The notes beneath the pieces were generated by a model. The model was not told where the DNA came from and made no database searches. It was given only the letters and a program-made list of their open reading frames with translations. Both the position numbers and the translations under genes were made by a program. 64,000 nucleotides of DNA from Pararge aegeria (lineage: Eukaryota; Arthropoda; Insecta; Lepidoptera; Nymphalidae), in NCBI RefSeq assembly GCF_905163445.1, contig NC_053183.1:17608001-17672000 (forward strand), written 5' to 3'. Numbering within the stretch: position 1 is the first letter of the stretch; every line of letters starts with the position of its first letter. Shown in pieces: positions 1 to 13,300 of the stretch.

Positions 1-1364
1 ACAGTATTTTCTTTCTTGTTTTTGGTCTTTTAAGTGTCGCTAATCCAATGCTTAGTTCTAGCAAAACATGCTTTGTCACCCATTTTATGTGATTATTATT
101 GCGAAAAACAACATGTACTTTCCCCTGCATTCAACTGCACACAATGCAATCATAATTTTCCTCTTAAAAGAAATGAACATTTTTAGTAGAGTTCTATGGT
201 TTAAAATATAGGGAATAGATATATCCACTTCTTGTATTCATGTATTATCAATGAAAATTTACGCACATGCCTGTCCATAGGTCAATTATCTGCATATTTT
301 TGCTTTTTTATTTTACTACTACCGACAAAGAGGATATTATCACTATGTTTCAACTGCCATGTCCGCACACAATAAATCGGAAAGAAGAGGTCCGTTTATT
401 GGCAACCTATCCTTACCTTTACAATGTGTCTAATAAATAAAGTGATAAATGTATTGTTGTTCATCATATACACAATAAGACTCTTGAATTGTAACTATTT
501 ATAAGTACTTATTATCAATACATTATCTCGTATTTATTTTTATACATTTCTGAAATCAAATACGTTTTAATAGTATCTAGTCTCGGTATTGTCTTTTCTG
601 GGTTGTGTAAATAAACAATACATATTAAACCGTTTTTTATTTGCTTGCTTGCTTTTGTGTGTGCGTCCCGAAATAATCATTTTTTTAACCATGCTCTTAG
701 TTTCTCAACATACCTCAAGCATTCCTTTTCTCACCTACATCTTTGATTGATTATTGAGTTAAATGGAGCTATTTTTTAGCATTAAAAATTTATCTTCAAA
801 GTTACCTATACCTATACTTTTGTAATGTATCACAAATTATGGAAAATTACGAGAAACGTAGTAACGGATTATACTAATGATTCAATATTATGCGTGCTGA
901 ATATCAGTCAATGCGCTGGGCTCGCTATTTCTATACCCGTCGGGTGCAAAACCCTAAATAGGCAACACATTTTTAAAATATATCAGCTCTCCTCCCTTCC
1001 TCTTCCTGAAATCATTGAGGATACAAACATTGCGCACGAAATTATAACACAGTTGCAACACCACCACGCTGACGTCATTTGACAACCGGTTTTTTCAAAA
1101 GTTGCAACACCAGTTTGATGATTGATGTTTCACGCACGGGATGTAGAGAAAGTAAATTTATATTTTTTTACTAAATTATACTCGCCCGATGTTGTAATAA
1201 ATGTTAATAAGTGCGAAATGCGTGTATCGCTGTGGTCCCTTTGTTACGAGTGCCAAAATAGAAGCGCCAAAAAGTTTACTATGTCGAAAAGTTGTCATGT
1301 CTGACACATCCATTTGGGCCTATTTAAAGTGATTTTATGAGTGTTTTTGTGCAAGTTTAACAGG
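1..1364. other. Upstream flank and 5' region of WASp, no separate gene seen
   Basis: AT-rich DNA with only short, compositionally unremarkable open frames; I support no gene here. The last part must contain the WASp promoter and 5' leader, but the transcription start cannot be fixed from sequence alone. A TATTTAA-like string sits at 1321-1327, about 40 bases before the start codon. A perfect CRE-type palindrome lies at 1070-1077. Confidence 0.5.
1070..1077. promoter_or_regulatory. CRE-like palindrome TGACGTCA upstream of WASp
   Basis: A perfect 8-base TGACGTCA, the consensus site for CREB/ATF-type bZIP factors, lies about 290 bases upstream of the WASp start codon. The match is directly visible; its use as a regulatory site is inference, and an 8-base palindrome can occur by chance. 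Confidence 0.3.
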
Positions 1365-4300
1365 ATGCCGAGGGGAGAGAATAGGCCGAGCGTCCTGTTG
1401 ACTCGGGACGAAAATGATCAGGTGTTCGGTCTCATCGGGCCTAAGTGCCAGGTTGGTAAACTTTGAACATCCAACGTCCTTCGGTAAATTTCGTATTTAG
1501 TTGATTAGGAATAACATATCTGCATTTTATCACTTGCGGTTACGCTGATAAAAGTTGGTAATGACAGGTGTTTGATTAATGTGGGTTGTAGTACTTAAAA
1601 CCTGTTCATACTTTCGTATGTTTTCAACAATCGAGCTTATCTGCAATGTTAAATTATTAAAATAATATGATTCATCGTTATAAAATTTGAGAGCTCAGAA
1701 TTTCTATCACATGATCCAAAAAATTACAAATTCATAGTGTACACCACACTTAGGATAGTATGAGCAGTATGAGTGGTCTAAGCAGTTATAAGTATGGAAA
1801 CTGGTTTAATAAAGAAGAAGAACTCCACGAAGATCCTAGGAGGGATCCCAAAATTTCTTATTATGATTATAAAAGAGAAGATAGTTAGTAATAGTTATTT
1901 TTTTTTGAGATTTCTGATTTTCTAAAGTAATCACCAACAGTTTTCTGAACACCATTGACATGTTGTGGAGTTTCCGAGAAAGATAAAGCAGATCTCTATT
2001 TATTGTTTCATCGAGAGTTGACCCAAACTGTAACTTTTCTTAGTTAAATAATTTATATGGGTATAACGGAGAAGAACTTGTGTACAAAGAATTATTTTTG
2101 ATCTATTGTTATTTTACGGCATTCTTTGTTAAAGACAATGGTCAGATCACTTACTCATACAGGAGTTATATAACATGGGCTCACAATGTGTGATTTCTAT
2201 TCATCCAGTTGTATTTTAATTTTGGACACACACACATTCTGTGTGTTTAATATTTTACACTAAAATTGGAACCAAACATCAAGTGTGTTATTGTTTCGGA
2301 AAAATATCTAATAAGAATACTTATAATAAAAAGCTTTCATTTCACATTAGTGACATCATGTTGAAATTGCATAATATAAAAAGAAATCTGTATGTTTGAA
2401 AGTTCATCCTAACTAACTTTAATATGTTTGTATAATGAAATACACATTCTATAGTCGATTAGGCCTTGTATCATTTAATTAAATTTTTAAAGATATATCT
2501 GATACCTACATTTGTGCTATTAATTACCTGCCCATGTTCTAAACACCTTCTTAACATTCATAATTGGATGATCATTCTTTCATTGATAATTTATTACGGT
2601 TCATGAATCTGAACACATCCAGTAATAAGATGAATGCAATAAGGTGAATGAACCGTTCCACCTATATCCAATTTGAAGAAATAAATATAGTATAATCTTC
2701 CTCAATGAATGTAACATCTACATAAAACGAAAAAAACAAACACTTCAGCTTTATAACATTAAGTGTAAATTATTAAATCCTGCATGGTAAAATTGTATTT
2801 GTTTTGAAAGATGATCCATGAAATACATGAATCCTTTTTTTAAAAGAGTATCTGTGCACTATGAGTATGAGTATGAGCGTATAGTAAACAATAACAAGGA
2901 CAATATCCTTTATTTTGTAATCCAATGAAGAGGAAATTACATAATTGTCAATTATGTAAGCCATATGTGTAGCACATGCAATGTGTGTATATGTCTTACT
3001 GTAGATTCTAGCGTGAAGCTGAATCTTGCATGGTGATATAATTTTTACCGCCTTTAATATGATATTTTATTTCATCATCATCATATCAACCTATTACCTG
3101 GCCCTACAGGGCTCTAGTCTTCTCGCACACTTAGTTAACGTTGTCCACCACACTGGCTCAGTGTGGATTGGTGGACTTCACACGCCTTTGAGAATGTTAT
3201 GTAGAACATAAGGCAGGTTTCCTCACAATGTTTTCCTTCACCGTTGAAGCAAGTGATATTTTAATTCCTAAAAACGCACCTAACTTAGTTAGAGGTGCAT
3301 GCTGGATTTCAAACTCAGCCCTACATAAGTGAAGTCGAAGTTCTACCCACTGGGCTATCACTACTTATTTAATTGACCAGTCGTAAATTATAAACTGAAA
3401 TGTAGTTATAATGACAGTTTATCAAAATTTATCTATGAGAAATCCCAAGACACTAATATATATTTTTTTTAATAATAGAAATAAATAAATATACTACGAC
3501 AATACACACGTCGCATCTAGCGCCAAAGTAAGCATAGCTTGTGTTATGGGTACTAAGTTAGCCGATGAATATTTTTTTAGGAATATAATACACATAAATA
3601 CTAATATTTATGAATAATATACAGATAAACAACCAGACACTGAAAAACATTCATGATCATCACACAAACATTTTCTAGTTGTGGGAATCGAACCCTCGAC
3701 CTTGGACTCAGAAAGCAGGGTCGCTGCTCACTGCGCCACTCGGCCGTCAAATCTCAATACAGATAGGAATGTCTTATACTCAATTGTTTAGGTGCCATCT
3801 CTGCTATATAGTCAAGTTTATTTAAATAAATAAATAAACGTACTACGACAATACACACATTGCCATCTTGCCCCAAAGTAAGCATAGCTTGTGTTATGGG
3901 TACTAAGATGACTGATGTATATTCTTTTGAGTAACATACATAAATACTTTTAAAATAATAATTTAAATTGATTATCTTGTACCCTTATTATGGAATATTC
4001 TTAATTAGTCTGCTGTGCCTTGTATTGTCTCTGCTTTAAAGAAAGGCTGGCTGTGCTACTGTTCTATCATACAACTGAAAACTCCAGTAAGTACCCATTA
4101 TTCAAGGGACTCATTGTTTAGTCCAAATAGGAATACCAAGTCTTTAATAAATGATGCAGGAAGTTAGTACTTATACTATGCATAACGTTTACCATTTATA
4201 ACTAGGTGAAAGTTACTAAATAACAGCCTGTACAGTTAGTTGGGCCATTTGTCTTCCGTATGTCAACTGCATGTTGACAAATAATTGCTGAGTTGCATGC

Positions 4301-7300
4301 AAATTGGTTGCACTTATTGTGTAAGTACTTACATACAAGTCTTAACATCAACTTCTTCGCATACAGTGTATAATAGTAGAATGCAAAAGTATTTTTTGTG
4401 TCCCTATCCTTCTTGCAGATCTGCCCAGTAACCTTACTTAAAACAACGCTTCCTGCTTACGCCCCTTTTGTGTTGGAAATATTAATGTTTTTTTGGCAAT
4501 AAAGAAGAACAAGCATTCCAAATTTGAATTCAATAGCATTGAATCCTGGTGATTTGAAAATGAAACAGTGTCATCATGATCATATCAACTCATTACTGGC
4601 CCACCACAGGGCACGGATCTCCTCCAACAAGGTTTAGGTTGTAGTCCACCACGCTGGCCTAGTGCAGATTGGTGGACTTTATACACTTTTTTTTATCACA
4701 CCTGGTGGTAAATGATGATGCAGTCTAAGATCGTAACCGGTTAGGTAGAATGGTAGTTATACTCCCAATAGGGTTTCTACACGACATCGCACTGGAACAC
4801 TTAATCGCTTAGCGGAATTTCGGTAAGCGTCTTTGTCGGTAACTGTCCACGGCCAAAGCCTCCCAGACCAGACCAGACCAGACCACAGAAAAATCAGAAA
4901 TTATGAGTTCCCATATTGCCCCTGCCAGGAATCGAACTCGGGACCACCTACTTAAATTCACAGCGCTCACCGCTTCGCCAGGGAGATCGACCAAAAACCT
5001 TTGACAACATAAGAAAAACTCAGGTATGCAGGTTTCCTCACGACGTTTTCCTAAACGGTTGAAGCAAGTAATATTTTAATTTCTTAAAAAGGACATAACT
5101 TAGAAAAGTTAGGTTAGCGGTCGTGCTGGGATTTGAACTCGGCCCCCCGGAAATGAAGCCGAAGTCCTGACCACTGAACTATCACCGCTTCTCTGTCAAA
5201 TGCAACATTTTTGTGCATTTGACAGAGAAGCTTTGTGACAAAGCTCATTACAATACTATAAGGCTATAAGACGAGCTTTGTTTGTCATTAATAACAATTT
5301 TGATAGTGGAATCTTAAAATCGTAGTGGTAAAAAAGCGTTTTGTCACCTATGAGATTTTTAGAAATGAGACCAATAGTTTTTATTCCAGAGCCTTGCAAC
5401 CGCAGTAGTACAGCTGTTCACCACCGAGGGCCCAGGGCACTCGGAATGGAAGAAGAAGGACACAGGGGTGCTCTGCCTCATAAAGGATAACAGCAAAAGA
5501 TCGTATTTCTTCCGCATTTACTGCCTGTATCGAAAAGCCATGATATGGGAACACGAGGTGTATTTACAAATAGAGTATAAGAGCCCGCGGCCTTATTTAC
5601 ACACGTTTGAGGCTGAGGTATGTTGGTTTTTAATTCCTTCATCATTAATAAATAAGTACATAAATATACTACGACAATACACACATCGGGATCTAGCCCG
5701 AAAGTAAGCATAGGTAGTGTTATGGATACTAAGATGACTGATGAAATTTTTAATGAATCATCACCATCATTGTAGTTAATTCTTTGACCGGCCCAGTGCA
5801 GGCACCGGTCTTTTCTCAGAATGAGAAGGGCTTAGGCCATAGTCTACCACGCTGGCTGGTAGACATCACATGCCGTTGAGAATATTATGGAGAACTCTCA
5901 GACATTCACCTTTCCTCACGATGTTTTCCTTCACCTTTTAAAGCATATTGATATTTAAAAAGCTTAAATTAAAAACGCACATAACTTCGGAAAGTCAATG
6001 GGGCGTGCCGAGGCTAGATCTCTGTACTACCTAGTTATAAGGAATTGATCAAGCCGAGCCAAGCCAAGCTAAGCTCGCAATCGATAAATCGCTGTCGAAT
6101 ATGGCAACTCTGAATTGTCGGAGTAAAACGGACTCGGCTCGACGTTATAAAGTTGAATATTTTGTACAGATGCACTATTTATAAACCGTTCAAAGGTTTT
6201 TAATAAACATCACTAGCTAAGAACCGGCCCGTCTTGAAATAAAACAGATAGTAAGATATTTTTTTCTTACAGGATTACATGACTGCGTTTAATTTCGCCA
6301 ACGAAGATGAAGCGAGGGTGCTTAGGGACATACTCAACGAGAAAATCAAGCTGCGAAAACAAAGACGAGAAGGTTCGTTAACAAATCTATATGTCAGTCA
6401 CGTAAGAAAGGGTTCCGTTGATTTATTAATTTTTATTTCATTAGAACGAATTAAGCCCACTGACGCTAATTAAGTTAATTGAATACACACTTTATAAAAC
6501 AACACTTCATAAAATGAAATTAATTAAAAAACATGACTATATCTTAATATATATAAATCTCTTGTCACGATGTTTGTCCGCGATGGACTCCTAAACTACT
6601 TAACCGATTTTAAATTAAATTGGCACACCGTGAGCAGCCTGTTCCAACTTAAGAGATAGGATAGTTTAGATTTTTAATTATAGTCGCAATTTTATTTTAT
6701 TGCAAATTATTTTTCTATAATTAATTGACAGTCGTCAGTCACATGTTATATACATATAATACTACTATACTAATTTAAGGCTTAGCGATACTGAATGCTT
6801 TAAAAACAAAATCAAACGCAGACGAAGTCGCGGGCAACAGCTAGTGCTATAATATACTAATGCTCATTTTCACTAAACCTAGGAAACTTTTTAATCGGAT
6901 ACCTAATGATTTGGGTGATGCGTAAATAAGAAAAAAAATGTTTCACCTACTCTTAGATTATGCCTAACAACGTTATCTAAAGTTACGACACCTATAGACA
7001 AATAAAAAAAATATAAATTCTGTAGTTTTTTTAATAACCCTTAAATCCATACGAGAAATGAAAAATATGATAAACCAAACACAAAATACCACACCTTGTA
7101 GCAAGAATCATAGACACGTTAGGTTAGGTTTTACGTACATGCATTGTCTTGTTATCAATATAACTATGCCAAAATTTAATTTTCGTAGTTTCTGAATTTG
7201 GACAAAACATTTGGGAAATTTGGACAAACACATGACAAACAAAAGTTGAAAAGTTTCAATTTCTTGACTTTTTTTTTAACTTACGACTAGTATTTCAGGA

Positions 7301-10300
7301 CTTTTCCTACTGCTAGTGCATTAGCGTAGATTCTGACGCACCTATCAACAGACATAATAAACTATATTTCACTAACCTACTTACTAAACGTTATCAACAA
7401 CAACAGAACAACCTTTGTGAGTTCAGTCAGAGTACAACAAAACTGATCCGTCCTCTCAGCTACGTCTATGGGATTCAACAAATTGAATTATATAGAATAA
7501 TAAATTACGTAACTAGAGAAATGGTAAACGCGAGTGAAAGTATCGTGACTATAATCTGAGACCTAGATTCTCTTCCGTAGATCGGATCGCTAGATAGTTA
7601 AGATAACTATCAGCATATCTTATCAGATGCTGCCAGCATTGTTAATGAGATAAAACATCGATAATATGTCTGCTACCGAAAATGCTTCCAATAAAATATC
7701 ACAAAGTCGGTACACCGGCAACAGGATTTGGCATTTTAAATTTATTTATTTTTGTAAATTTTGCTTTCTATTTTATTAAGAATGTGAGTTCTTGTTTGTT
7801 TAATATTTCTTTTTTCTATTCTATTAACATTTTCTGCCAAAGTCAACAAACAGAACCTTTCACTAGGGCATAGCACTTCGATATAATATGCCAAATTCTC
7901 CTGTGGATGTACGCCGCACGAGGCGTCCTTTGGTAGCGCTGCGGCGCCTTTTACAAAATGCGGCAAAATCGGCCATATCTAAGAGAATAGACTTTACACA
8001 CAGAAGTTATTCTATTACAGTTATTCTCTGAGTTGGTGTAGTCGTTATCATAGGTTCTTCAATACTTATACTCCACACCAAACAGATGTGGGATCCTGAG
8101 GATCCTCGTTGTGCGTAGAGGGTATATTGCCGAAGATCTGTTTGGTGTGGTGTATAAGGATTGAAGAAATTATAAATTACACCATACAGATTCTCCTAAA
8201 AAAAAAATTAAATCTGTTTATTATAAATAAAAAATACGTGGTTGTTTAGATCTCAATTACATTACGCTAATCTTCATTTTGGAAAATTTTTGCGCTTGAG
8301 AGGGTTGCACATCATCATCATCATCATCACATCAACCGATAGACGTCCACTGCTGGACATAGGTCTTTTGTAGGGAGTGATGAGTTAATGTATAATGTAA
8401 GGAAAAAAAAAAAAAAAACAAAAGAAATATTTGTATAGTGATAATTAATGGAATTTGTAGGAATGATTGCTGCCTGCTTTTCGGAGTATAGCAAGTTAAG
8501 CTAAATTTTCATAATATATCATGGATTTTCGCAAAGTAACGCCTGCTTCTATCCAAGACATACCAAAGCTCTAATTTGTCTAAGACGTCACGAGTGCGGC
8601 CATGTATATTAAAATATAATTCTGCAATTCTTTCAAAATACCCTTTAACTTCTGCAAAAATAAGACGTTTTATTGGATACTAGCGTACCAAGCCCGCTTC
8701 ACCGAGCTAGATTTTGCTTTATTTTATTTAAACAATAAACTTACATGATTAAATTTTTAATTTAAGTCTCGTAATATATTAAATCATTTATTTCTCTCCG
8801 TATTCATTCTCTTCTATTCTCTTCTCGAGCGGATGAAGATCATTATCTACACCCATGTACACCCAACAATAGAATATCATCATAGTAAATAAAAGCTGTA
8901 TTTAACAGTTCAAAAATAGGAGTGCTCTGATCCTCACCAAACTTTACTGGATTACTCACCAGGTCAATCCGGAGATTCCCTGAAAGTTTCATTGAAATCG
9001 GTCCAGCCGTATCGGAGCCTATACGGAACATACCCACACACTTTCTCTTGTATATATATATATACAAGATTTTGTAACATTGCTCGGAAGTATCTACTAT
9101 CTATCTATATAGATAGATAGTAGATACTTCCGAGCAATGTTACAAAATTAGTCATCATGCGAATTGTGTCGGTCCATCTGATTTGTAAGTTTTTAAAAAA
9201 CGAAAATGATTTCATCTCATGTTTATTCAGCGGTAATCGAACGCAAAACGTTGTTAATACAGCGTGCAAACAATACGTGTGCACTCGTACACATAAACGA
9301 ACGGCCCCGCAGATGTTTTCATTGTTATGCCATCAAAACAACGCGAGCGCAATTTAGATCGACTTTACGGCTTGATGGCTGCGCGAAAAGCTTATTTACG
9401 TCATCATCGTCGCGTAAACTTATGTACCTCAACTGTATGTCCAGTATAGGGAGATACACTTTTTATGTAGGCTTTTAGCATAGGGATAATCTTTTTATGT
9501 AGGGTTTTAGCATAGGTATAAACTTTTCATGTAGAATTTTAGCGTAGGGATTAACTTTTTATCCAAGGTTTTAGCATAGCGATGAACTTATTTTTAGGGA
9601 TATTTTATCTACTACAAGTGGATGATATTCCACAAACCGTGAAATAGCGTCCTCGCTGGCGCAGTGGTGAGCACTGTGCTCTTATGAGTGGGAGGTCCCG
9701 TGTTCAATTCCCGGCTGGGAAAGTTTGGGAATTTATTATTTCAGTATTTTCAATGGTCGTGTTAAAAAAGGTACACTGTGGCTTAGTAATGTATTACCTA
9801 TTACGAAATTTGGATGATATTAAATTTAATTTTCGATTTTTCAATGGTAGACTCAGAGGAGTCTGGACCCAGGAGACATTTTCACTACGGGGAAAGGACC
9901 AAAGGTTTATCTTCTCTGACTCTTTTACGGGCGCACGGGTGGAAATAATCTTATATATATAAAAGAAAGTCGTGTTAGTTACACTACTTATAACTCAAGA
10001 ACGGCTGTACCGATATGGCTGAAAATTGGTAGGTGGGTAGCTTAGAGCCAGGAGACGGACATAGGATACTGTTTATCCCGTTCGGCAGCGTTCCCGTCTG
10101 AGTTGACATAAAAAGTCAGTTACACCATTTATAACTCAAGAACGGCTGGACCAATTTTTATGATATTTGATTTTTTGGATTCCTCTTAGACCGGAATAGG
10201 ATAATAAGTATTAAAATAATAACATTCATCAAAAAAAATATGATGCGCGGCACGAAGTTCGCCGGGACAGCTAGTATCTATATAAAACGGTGGTAAACAT

Positions 10301-13300
10301 CTTCACTAGCCTGTTGCCGCGCTTTAACAGGTGCACAAGTAATAATTATTCCTTATTCGTGGGCATAATCTATGAGATTAAATAGTCAAAATTCATTTAT
10401 TTGTTGTTAGTCTTTTTTTATAAGCACTTTTCAACTTCAAGTATGTCTGTTTGTAGTGAATATAACACCGGTTCGGAAAGCAGATTCTCCGGAGAAGAAG
10501 CCGGCAACAAACCCAGCGTTTGCCCTTTTCAAACATTTACGATTATTTTTCTAAATTGCCTGAGATGAGAGCGGAGCTTTTGTGTTTGTCTCTGCTAACT
10601 GAATTCAAAATTCATATATTTCAAGTAGGCCTAATATAAGCACTTTTGAAACGTCGAGTTTGTCTGTGTGTAGTGACTCTACCACCGGTTCGGAAGGCAG
10701 ATTCTACCGAAAAGAAGCCGGCAAGAAACTCAGCAGTTGCTCTTTTCCAATATCAACAATTTACATTTTACATTTTAAAATTCATTTTCATATTTTGTGA
10801 GAGATGAAAGCGGAGCCGGATGCTCCCAAGCAACCTTGTCATTAAGAAATTCATCAATTGTATAATAACCTCGCTGTAATAAATGTGTGTTAACACATTC
10901 TTTAAACTTATGCATTGGTAGGTCTAAAATTACCTTAGGAATCATATTATAAAAGCGTATACTCACAAATGACTTCTGCACCTTTCGCATACGATATGCA
11001 GATGTGATGTGATAATTTATGACCATTTCTCAACTGTGCTGTTAACTACACATTAACACGCAAATGGATTTTGTCATTTAATAGAGAGAAGACAGCGGTC
11101 GATGTTGTCGGCGCGGGCCAACAGCGTGTCTTCGCACGGCTCCACCATATCGAACACTTCCCGACTCAACGGCGTGACTCCCCCGCCGCCGCCCGCGCCC
11201 ACGACGCCCGCTCCGGTGCCCATGCCCACGTTGCCCACGCAGAACAACAAGGCCAACACACTGTCAAGTAAGTGAGAACATAAGACACCTAGGATCTTAC
11301 AAATAAACGTGTTTGAGTAATAGCGCATTGGGTAGGGGCTCGACTTCACTTTCGGGGGGCCGAGTTCGAATCCCATCACGCACTTGTAACTTTTCTAAGT
11401 TAAGTTCGTTTTAAATAATTAAAATATCTACGCAGACCAATAACGCCAACTCACTGTCAGGTGAGTGAGAACATAAGACACCTAGGATCTTACAAATAAA
11501 CGTGTTTTTTGTGTGATAGTAGGATTTACCCTACTGGAAAGTGTTTCTGTGCTGAACATAAATGTTTTTCAGTGTCTGGGTGCTTATATTATAAGTATTT
11601 ATTTATATTATTAATTAAAATATTCATCAGTCAGCTAAGCATGCATAACACAAGCTACGCTTACTTTTGGGCTAGATGCCGATGTGTGTGTTGTCGTAGT
11701 ATATTTATTTATTTATTCTATTTATTTTGTGTTATCTGTATTATTTTATGTTTTGCGTGCATTAAATTGATTCTTCTTCTTCAGATTACACATTAAAGAG
11801 TTCGAGTAAAAAGCCGAAGGCGAGAAAGTTGACGAAAGCGGATATCGGTGCGCCGCTCGACTTCAAGCATGTATCGCACGTGGGATGGGACGAGAATAAA
11901 GGTAAGCTGGTTAAACTGTAGGGAGTTAGAAGACTGCTCTAGAGGTATTTCTTCAAGACTTGTGTGATATCTTCATTATCATTAACGACTTATAAAAACT
12001 TGACAATCTTGTTCCTCCTTCCCCGTTCCACCACAGAACAGCGAGACACCGCGAGCGGTGGCATCCTTATGTGGTTGATATTCCATCAACACGCACGAAA
12101 CCTTTTTTTCCACGTTTCCGAAACTGTGTTTCCTGCCACGTATCATATGAGTACCTTCAAGGCAATAGTGAATGGGCTTTTTCTAGGCAAGCGTGCTCCA
12201 ACCTAGACCTCATCATTGCTTTCTAACGGGTGTGATTGTCGTCAAGCGCTGGCCTATCGTTAATTAAAAAAAAACATACCTAACCCTCGTAATTGCACTA
12301 TCCCGCTCTTTTGCAGCATTTCCTTCTGCCAGAGGTTGCCTGTAAAAGATTTCTTGCAGCAATAGGGCCGCCTTTGCATGCCTAAAATTCTTGTTCTTTT
12401 GTTTATTCTTTACTAGCTGTTGCCCGCGACTTCGCCTGCGTTGGATTTTGTTTTTCGATGGTGCATTAAATTTAGTTGTAGTTCTAAAAAAAATAAAGTA
12501 TGTAGTATCGCCTTAAATGAGGGGTTTGTTGCTGTCCGCTGAGGAGTTCTGTCCTCTATCTCCAACCACAGTTAGGGCAAAATAACCACATATTATAACC
12601 TCTATAGTACAAAAATAATTATTTAAATCGATTATAATTTGTCGGACCTATGGTGTAAAATCGTCAAACACTCATCCCCTATCCCAAAGGAACCGAGCTT
12701 AATGTCGGGATAAATAGTATCCTATATAACTTTTAGCACTTCCAAGAATATGTGTACAAAGTTTCATGAGGATCGGTTAAGTAGTTTTTGCGTGAAAGCG
12801 TAACAAACAAACTTACATTGACATTTATAATATTAGTAGGGATTTTATGTATATTTTGATGTTTATGTGCAATCAAGTATTTCTTCTTCTTCTCGTTCAG
12901 CCATTATTGCATGTAGTCCAAAAACAGTGAAAACGCACCACGCGCACGTGCGTATCCCCATTTTATGGTTTGCGTTTAGAACATTCGAGAATAGAATAGA
13001 ATACATTTTTATTGCTTTAACTTATATGTAAAATAATTACTGTCAACTGCTAATTGGAGTGAAGTAACTAACCTTCAATATTATGCTTCAATATTAGTCG
13101 GCTACGCGGTTTCTATATGTCTTAATTCTGTTTTATAAAGACATGACTTCTCTCTCATAGTAGAAAGGTATTTCGACTAATAATGCATGCAAATGATGAT
13201 GCTGTGAGTGAAAGCTTATCGCTAAGTGAGGCAAGTGAGGCCTTTCTTTATTAGGAGGATTTTCCTTATTAAATTGTTAAGAGTACCTCTAGAACCTTAC

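Noticed and set aside
1452..1457. Alternative WASp exon 1 donor at GTAAAC six bases downstream
   Set aside because: Using it would insert two residues between CQ and SLATAVVQL and break the phase with exon 2, which begins in phase 0. CAG|GTTGGT gives the expected WH1 sequence.
9648..9720. Possible tRNA gene
   Set aside because: It is the head of a SINE B copy; the downstream sequence continues into the SINE body and no acceptor stem forms.
11074..11379. Minus-strand 101-residue frame
   Set aside because: It overlaps WASp exon 4 in antisense and has no family features.
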